A stretch of DNA of 9,884 nucleotides from assembly GCA_030429345.1 (NCBI GenBank), contig JAUIFJ010000058.1, positions 1-9,884 of the forward strand, given 5' to 3'. The notes beneath the pieces are model-generated. The model was not told the origin of the DNA, searched no databases, and saw only the letters and a program-made list of their open reading frames with translations. Shown here piece after piece: positions 6,730-9,884 of this stretch. Made by a program: the position numbers and the translations under genes. Source of the DNA: a bacterium. GTDB taxonomy: Bacteria; CAIWAD01. How positions within the stretch are numbered: position 1 is the stretch's first letter; each line of letters begins with the position of its first letter.

Positions 6730-7095
6730 ATGTGGCTTTTCACACGTCACGGGTTCTACAGCATCACCCGCAGTCGGGACGAGCCGGACAAGCTGCAGAT
6801 CCGCGCACGGGACCGGCAGCACCTGGTGGAGCTGAAGCTGCTGCTTCGAACGGCGGAGGGGACGGACATGCTGGGCCCGATTCTCGAAACCCCGGCTGCC
6901 GACTACGGATACCGGATCATCGCCGATCCGGAGACGGTGCAGATCGTCCAGGCACGGCTGTGTGACGACATCCAGTATTTCAATTTCAAGAACGCGGCGC
7001 ACGCCCAACCCAGGCATGATGGCCTTTATGGCCGAGCCCTCAGCCGCGTGTGGTCCATCATGTACAGGCTGCAGCACCGTGACCCCGCGCTGTAG
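6730..7095 (+). CDS. Conserved hypothetical protein of the MWLFT...GFxSI type (121 aa)
   Basis: The start MWLFTRHGFYSITR, the middle LQIRARDRQHLVEL, the DYGYRIIADPE segment at 58-68 and the end IQYFNFKNAA...LYGRALSRVWSIMY resemble a small conserved family I know from many bacterial genomes (often beginning MWLxTxxGFFSIV and ending with a NFK and VW motif). No biochemical role for that family is known to me. The composition is mixed alpha/beta, with no membrane segment or signal peptide and a single cysteine. It lies 12 bases after the primase-helicase and 16 bases before the Rad50-like ATPase, so it is surely co-expressed with them, pointing to an accessory role in nucleic acid metabolism. 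The Arg/Lys content would suit nucleic acid binding, but that is a guess. Family recognition is from memory and would need a profile search. Confidence 0.8.
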   Translation: MWLFTRHGFYSITRSRDEPDKLQIRARDRQHLVELKLLLRTAEGTDMLGPILETPAADYGYRIIADPETVQIVQARLCDDIQYFNFKNAAHAQPRHDGLYGRALSRVWSIMYRLQHRDPAL

Positions 7096-7100
7096 TACGG

Positions 7101-7106
7101 AAGGAG
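7101..7106 (+). promoter_or_regulatory. Shine-Dalgarno AAGGAG deciding the ATG at 7112
   Basis: AAGGAG ends five bases before ATG 7112. The same frame is open upstream to 6962, but that extension would lie inside the preceding gene and has no ribosome site. Confidence 0.75.
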
Positions 7107-7111
7107 TTTCC

Positions 7112-8503
7112 ATGCCCCCGAAGAAACAGAACAAGACCGAGCCCCAGCTGGCGGACAGCTACCGCATCTACGGCGTGCAGGCCGACAACTTCCTGCGCCT
7201 GAAGACTGCGAACGTGCGTTTCGACCCCGATTCCAGCATGGTGATCCTGAGTGGCAAGAATGAGCAGGGGAAGACGAGCCTCCTGCAGGCCATCTGGGTA
7301 GCGCTGGGAGGGCCGAAGATCGCGCCCAAAGAAGTGGTCCGCGATGACGCGGAGCGCGCGGAGCTGGTGGTCGACCTGGTGCCGGCGGAGGATCCGCAGT
7401 TCGATAGCCCGGGCCGGATCCGGGTTTGCCGGTCCATCAGCCAGGGCGGGAAGTGGTCGCTGAAGATCTATGCCGACGGCCGGACCAATCCGTTCCGCAG
7501 TCCCCAGGCCCTGCTGGACCAGTTCTTCAACCACCTGGCCTTCGATCCCAGCGAGTTTCTGCGGATGAAGCCTGAGAAGCAGCAGCAGGTGGTGATCCAG
7601 CTGGGCGGCGTTGAGGACCAGGTCAAGAAGCTGAAGGACAAGCGCCAGGAAGTGTACGACGAACGCACGGCGGCCAACACCCTGGTTCGCAACGCCCAGG
7701 CTGCGGTGGATCGGCTGCCCCAACCCCGGCCGGGCGGCCAGGTGGAAGAGGTGAACACGAAGGAGCTGCTGACCCAGCTGGATCAGAGGCGGGAGCAGCG
7801 CCGGCAGAACGAGGAGCAACGGGAGAAGCTGCAGCAGCTGTACGCCGAACACGCGGAGCTTGGACAGCAGATCACGGACGCAGAGGCAGAGCTGGCCGCG
7901 CTGCAGGCCCGCCTCGAGGACTTGCGGTCACGCCAGCAGCAGGTGAAAGAGAATGGGAAGGCCCAGAAGGAAGTGATTGCTGCGCTCGTCGAACCGGATA
8001 CACAGGAGATCGAAGAGAGGCTGGCCCAGGTCGACCAGCTGAACCTGGAGGCCCGGCAGGCCCGGGAATACCGGGAGGCGAAGGAGGAGCTGGCGGAGCA
8101 CGAGTCCAGGGCGGAAAGCCTGACCAACGATCTGTCTGACATCGATACCCAGATCCGGACCGTCCTGGCGGGTGGCAAACTGCCGATCGAGGGGCTGGAG
8201 ATTCGCGAGGATGGTGGCGTGTACTTCGAGGGCCGGCCTTTCGAGCAGGCAAGCAGTGCGCGCAGGCTGGAGATCAGCCTGGCCATGGGGGCGGCGATGC
8301 ACCCGCGCCTGAAGTTCCTGTCCCTGCAGGAAGCCTCGATGATGGACGAGGGCACACGCGCCCGGGTCCAGGCCTGGGCCGAGGAGCACGGGTTCTTCGT
8401 CCTGATGGAGCTCGCGACCAGCGAACGGATCGGCATCCACATCGTGGACGGCGAGATCGAGACCCCGAAGCAGGAGGACCCCGGTGTCCAGCAAGCTGTC
8501 TGA
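7112..8503 (+). CDS. Rad50/SMC-like coiled-coil ATPase (463 aa)
   Basis: The N-terminal half-ATPase contains VQADNFLRLKTANVRF and Walker A GKNEQGKTS at residues 48-56, typical of RecF/Rad50/SMC-type ABC ATPases that act on DNA. A long Gln/Glu/Arg-rich coiled coil spans roughly 155-355, broken by Pro/Gly near 205 and around 290. No CxxC zinc hook and no cysteine occurs in the coil. The C-terminal half has EQASSARRLEISLAMG (ABC signature region, S381/S382), then KFLSLQEASMMDE with D412/E413 in place of a standard hydrophobic-DE Walker B, and a VLMELATS strand. At 463 residues it is much shorter than cellular SbcC/Rad50 (about 1000 or more) and matches compact phage versions. The usual partner, an SbcD/Mre11-type nuclease, is not in the window. 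It likely helps end processing or recombination. Its 3' end overlaps the next gene by 20 bases. Confidence 0.85.
   Translation: MPPKKQNKTEPQLADSYRIYGVQADNFLRLKTANVRFDPDSSMVILSGKNEQGKTSLLQAIWVALGGPKIAPKEVVRDDAERAELVVDLVPAEDPQFDSPGRIRVCRSISQGGKWSLKIYADGRTNPFRSPQALLDQFFNHLAFDPSEFLRMKPEKQQQVVIQLGGVEDQVKKLKDKRQEVYDERTAANTLVRNAQAAVDRLPQPRPGGQVEEVNTKELLTQLDQRREQRRQNEEQREKLQQLYAEHAELGQQITDAEAELAALQARLEDLRSRQQQVKENGKAQKEVIAALVEPDTQEIEERLAQVDQLNLEARQAREYREAKEELAEHESRAESLTNDLSDIDTQIRTVLAGGKLPIEGLEIREDGGVYFEGRPFEQASSARRLEISLAMGAAMHPRLKFLSLQEASMMDEGTRARVQAWAEEHGFFVLMELATSERIGIHIVDGEIETPKQEDPGVQQAV
8472..8477 (+). promoter_or_regulatory. Shine-Dalgarno AGGAGG supporting the GTG start at 8484
   Basis: A full AGGAGG lies six bases before GTG 8484, inside the end of the ATPase gene. 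It makes the non-ATG start credible and indicates coupled translation. Confidence 0.75.
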
Positions 8504-9212
8504 CCCCTTCGAGCGCATTGATCGCTGGCCCGGCGGGCGGCCTGCCCGCTGGGCAACTTCCGAGGTCCTAGACTTAATGGACCTGCTGGACGAGATGCGC
8601 GATGCGGATCACCTGCTGGCCCACGCTGCAGGGATCGCGGACCAGACCTTCCGCGGCGCGTACCTGCTGATGAACCGATCCACGCGCGAGGATGCCAAGG
8701 AAGAGAGGCAGCGCCGCCGGCGGATGAAGCTGCTGGTGCAGGCGTGGAACAAGCTGCAGCTTTTGCGGCGATTGAAGGACGCCACACAGGCTATTTCGCT
8801 CAGCGCCTGGTCCATCCGGCGGGACATGCCGCGCCGCACGGGCTGGCGGACCCGGCGGTCAATGCAACAGCTACTGAAACTGGCTGGCAACCAGGTGCTC
8901 GAGATTGGCCAGCGGCTGCGCCTTCTACTGGAAACGGATCCAGCCCTCCTTGAAAGTGCGCGTGCGCTTTCCATGCACCATCTGCGGATGCAGAAGACGG
9001 AGATGGATGGAGTGGATCTGCGTAGGGTGTTGGCCCGTCACACCACACACCTGGTGCTGGAAACGGCGATCGGTCTGCATCACGGCCTACGCCTCCGCCA
9101 GGGACGAATGGGCGATGACCCCACGAAAGCCAGCTGGGATATGATGGCGGCTTTTGGATCCGATGAAACCGGAACCACCTACTTGGATGCTATTCGACAC
9201 TACTGCTGCTAG
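8484..9212 (+). CDS. Hypothetical helical protein coupled to the Rad50-like ATPase (242 aa)
   Basis: I do not recognise a family. The GTG start has a perfect ribosome site and overlaps the ATPase gene by 20 bases. The sequence is almost entirely predicted helix: an acidic, leucine-rich segment (EVLDLMDLLDEMRDADHLLAH, residues 27-47), a very basic cluster EERQRRRRMK at 73-82, a second basic stretch with IRRDMPRRTGWRTRR at 111-125, and Leu/Arg-rich helices to about 205. There is no signal peptide or clear membrane span. The protein ends in two cysteines. The basic clusters could contact nucleic acid and the helices could pair with the ATPase coiled coil, but neither is shown. The tight coupling suggests the two products act together or are needed in similar amounts. 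Its stop is followed by a 98-base gap, the likely end of the operon. Confidence 0.8.
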   Translation: MSSKLSDPFERIDRWPGGRPARWATSEVLDLMDLLDEMRDADHLLAHAAGIADQTFRGAYLLMNRSTREDAKEERQRRRRMKLLVQAWNKLQLLRRLKDATQAISLSAWSIRRDMPRRTGWRTRRSMQQLLKLAGNQVLEIGQRLRLLLETDPALLESARALSMHHLRMQKTEMDGVDLRRVLARHTTHLVLETAIGLHHGLRLRQGRMGDDPTKASWDMMAAFGSDETGTTYLDAIRHYCC

Positions 9213-9310
9213 ACCCCTCCATTTTTCTGCAAAATTCTTTCGTCCCATGTCACAAATCTGGATTTCGTCGAGCCATACCCATGTAGGCACCCCCAGAATT
9301 CGAGGCCTAC
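9213..9310 (+). promoter_or_regulatory. Intergenic control region before the helix-turn-helix gene
   Basis: This 98-base gap is richer in A and T than its surroundings, especially 9219-9262, and is the only sizeable gap in the run from 1666 to the right edge. A 7-base direct repeat CCCATGT occurs at 9244-9250 and 9278-9284. I see no clear rho-independent terminator and no convincing -35/-10 pair, so a promoter is plausible by position only. Confidence 0.4.
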
Positions 9311-9313
9311 ATG
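9280..9313. repeat. 9-bp perfect inverted repeat spanning the start codon of the helix-turn-helix gene
   Basis: CATGTAGGC at 9280-9288 is exactly complementary to GCCTACATG at 9305-9313, with a 16-base spacer. The right arm contains the ATG of the helix-turn-helix gene and touches its GAGG ribosome site (9302-9305). It could be an operator bound by the gene's own product, or an mRNA hairpin hiding the start. Which of these, if either, cannot be told from sequence. Confidence 0.5.
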
Positions 9314-9583
9314 CAGGATTCCATCCAGATTGAAGCCCGGCAGGCGCGACTGCAGCTGGCGGTCCTCCGCGCCCTGGGCCACAAGCCAGACCAACCCCCG
9401 GTATTCCTGACCGATGTGGAGACCGCGCAGATCCTGCAGCAGAAGCCGCAGACGCTGGCCAAGTGGCGGTGCACCGGCCGGTACGAAATCCCGGTCACCA
9501 AACTCGGGCGCCAGGTGCTCTACCGGCTGACTGACGTGCTGGACTTCATTGAAAGCCGGACGCACGAGGTGGCCGATGATTGA
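9311..9583 (+). CDS. Helix-turn-helix DNA-binding protein, excisionase/HTH_17-like (90 aa)
   Basis: The start ATG has GAGG five bases upstream. Residues 1-30 are a helix and linker. Residues 31-80 (VFLTDVETAQILQQKPQTLAKWRCTG, then KLGRQVLYRLTDVLDFIESR) have the winged helix-turn-helix pattern of MerR-like/AlpA/excisionase proteins: a first helix DVETAQIL, a recognition helix with QTLAKWR, a wing with Gly-Arg-x-V-L-Tyr, and a final helix. Proteins of this type bind short DNA repeats and act as excision factors or transcription regulators of mobile elements. One clear difference is that the family's common Arg-x-G after the recognition helix is CTGR here. It overlaps the next gene by eight bases. 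The inverted repeat over its own start makes self-control possible. Whether it is an excisionase or a repressor/activator is undecided, since no integrase or att site is seen. Confidence 0.8.
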   Translation: MQDSIQIEARQARLQLAVLRALGHKPDQPPVFLTDVETAQILQQKPQTLAKWRCTGRYEIPVTKLGRQVLYRLTDVLDFIESRTHEVADD

Positions 9584-9884
9584 GATCGCCACGCCCCATG
9601 CCGTTCTGGCTGCCCTGGGCTGCATGCTCTTGGGTGCCGGCATCACCTGGATTGCAATTCGTCCCCGGCGACTGGGCCAGCGTGCCACACAGAAGTTCCT
9701 GGCCCAGCTGGAGGCGCTCAGGCCGGCTTGTGTGGATTCCCATGAAGCACAGATGCTGCTGGAGCTGTTGCACAACGCCTGTGCCACGGGCCGGATCTCC
9801 CTGCAGGAAGCACGGCGTGAAATCCGCCTGGCCCACCGTCGCACGGTCGACGGACTATGCCTTCCAATCCTGACCCAGATCACA
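9576..9884 (+). CDS. Hypothetical single-pass membrane protein, N-terminal part (cut by window end)
   Basis: The frame starts at ATG 9576, overlapping the helix-turn-helix gene by eight bases, and stays open to the right edge (103 residues seen). A GAGG at 9566-9569 could serve as ribosome site. After a short polar start (MIEIATPH) a hydrophobic segment AVLAALGCMLLGAGITWIAI spans about residues 9-28 and is followed by RPRR, so an N-out, C-in anchored topology is likely by the positive-inside rule. The remainder is a soluble, helix-rich domain (FLAQLEALRP, EAQMLLELLHNA, SLQEARREIRLAHRR). I do not recognise a family. Another frame over the same bases (9580-9873) gives a Trp/Pro/Ser-rich translation and is rejected. 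A phage or element accessory membrane protein is possible. Confidence 0.65.
   Translation, partial: MIEIATPHAVLAALGCMLLGAGITWIAIRPRRLGQRATQKFLAQLEALRPACVDSHEAQMLLELLHNACATGRISLQEARREIRLAHRRTVDGLCLPILTQIT

Noticed and set aside
6962-7111. Upstream extension of the Rad50-like ATPase frame
   Set aside because: It would lie inside the 6730-7095 gene; ATG 7112 has a clear AAGGAG.
7783-8787. - strand frame of 334 codons
   Set aside because: It is antisense to the ATPase coiled coil; the translation is a Ser/Ala/Arg/Cys-rich shadow.
9213-9280. Possible sigma70 promoter in the AT-richer gap
   Set aside because: No -35 and -10 pair of acceptable match and spacing could be found by eye.
9580-9873. 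+ strand frame in another phase at the right end
   Set aside because: The translation is rich in Trp, Pro and Ser without pattern; the overlapping frame from 9576 has a membrane helix, amphipathic helices and translational coupling.
9209-9883. - strand frame at the right end
   Set aside because: It is antisense to the helix-turn-helix and membrane protein genes, both of which have coherent sequences and starts.

Overview
The window is GC-rich (about 60 percent or more over most of its length) and tightly packed. Almost all genes lie on the + strand, with short gaps or overlaps, Shine-Dalgarno starts and occasional GTG starts, so it is bacterial or from a bacterial mobile element. The content is a DNA replication, recombination and repair module of the kind found in large bacteriophages, prophages or integrative elements: a DinG-type helicase, an SF2 helicase joined to a RuvC-like resolvase, a primase-helicase, a Rad50/SMC-like ATPase and several small unknown proteins. 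No structural, lysis, integrase or conjugation gene is visible, so phage, plasmid or ICE cannot be decided here. The host is probably a GC-rich bacterium, perhaps a proteobacterium, but this is a weak inference.

Layout. 1-887: 3' part of a DinG/XPD-family helicase gene that enters from the left edge. 888-1665: a lower-GC interval with one small + strand gene (943-1272), a probable small - strand gene (1301-1501) and a 152-base intergenic region. 1666-9212: a run of five + strand genes. These are the helicase-RuvC fusion (1666-3732), a CHC2/TOPRIM primase fused to an AAA-type helicase with an SSB-like acidic tail (3742-6717), a small conserved protein (6730-7095), a Rad50/SMC-like ATPase (7112-8503) and an overlapping helical protein (8484-9212). 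9213-9310: an AT-richer intergenic region with a perfect 9-bp inverted repeat covering the next start codon. 9311-9583: a helix-turn-helix protein. 9576-right edge: a membrane-anchored protein, cut by the window end.

How they may work together (inference). The primase-helicase would open and prime DNA. The fusion protein could migrate and cut branched intermediates in one polypeptide. The DinG-like helicase would clear ssDNA, R-loops or G4 structures. The Rad50-like ATPase would act on DNA ends or help recombination. Two of these proteins end in acidic tips resembling that of SSB, suggesting they bind host or element proteins that normally dock on SSB. The most distinctive observations are the helicase-RuvC fusion and the SSB-like tail on the primase-helicase.
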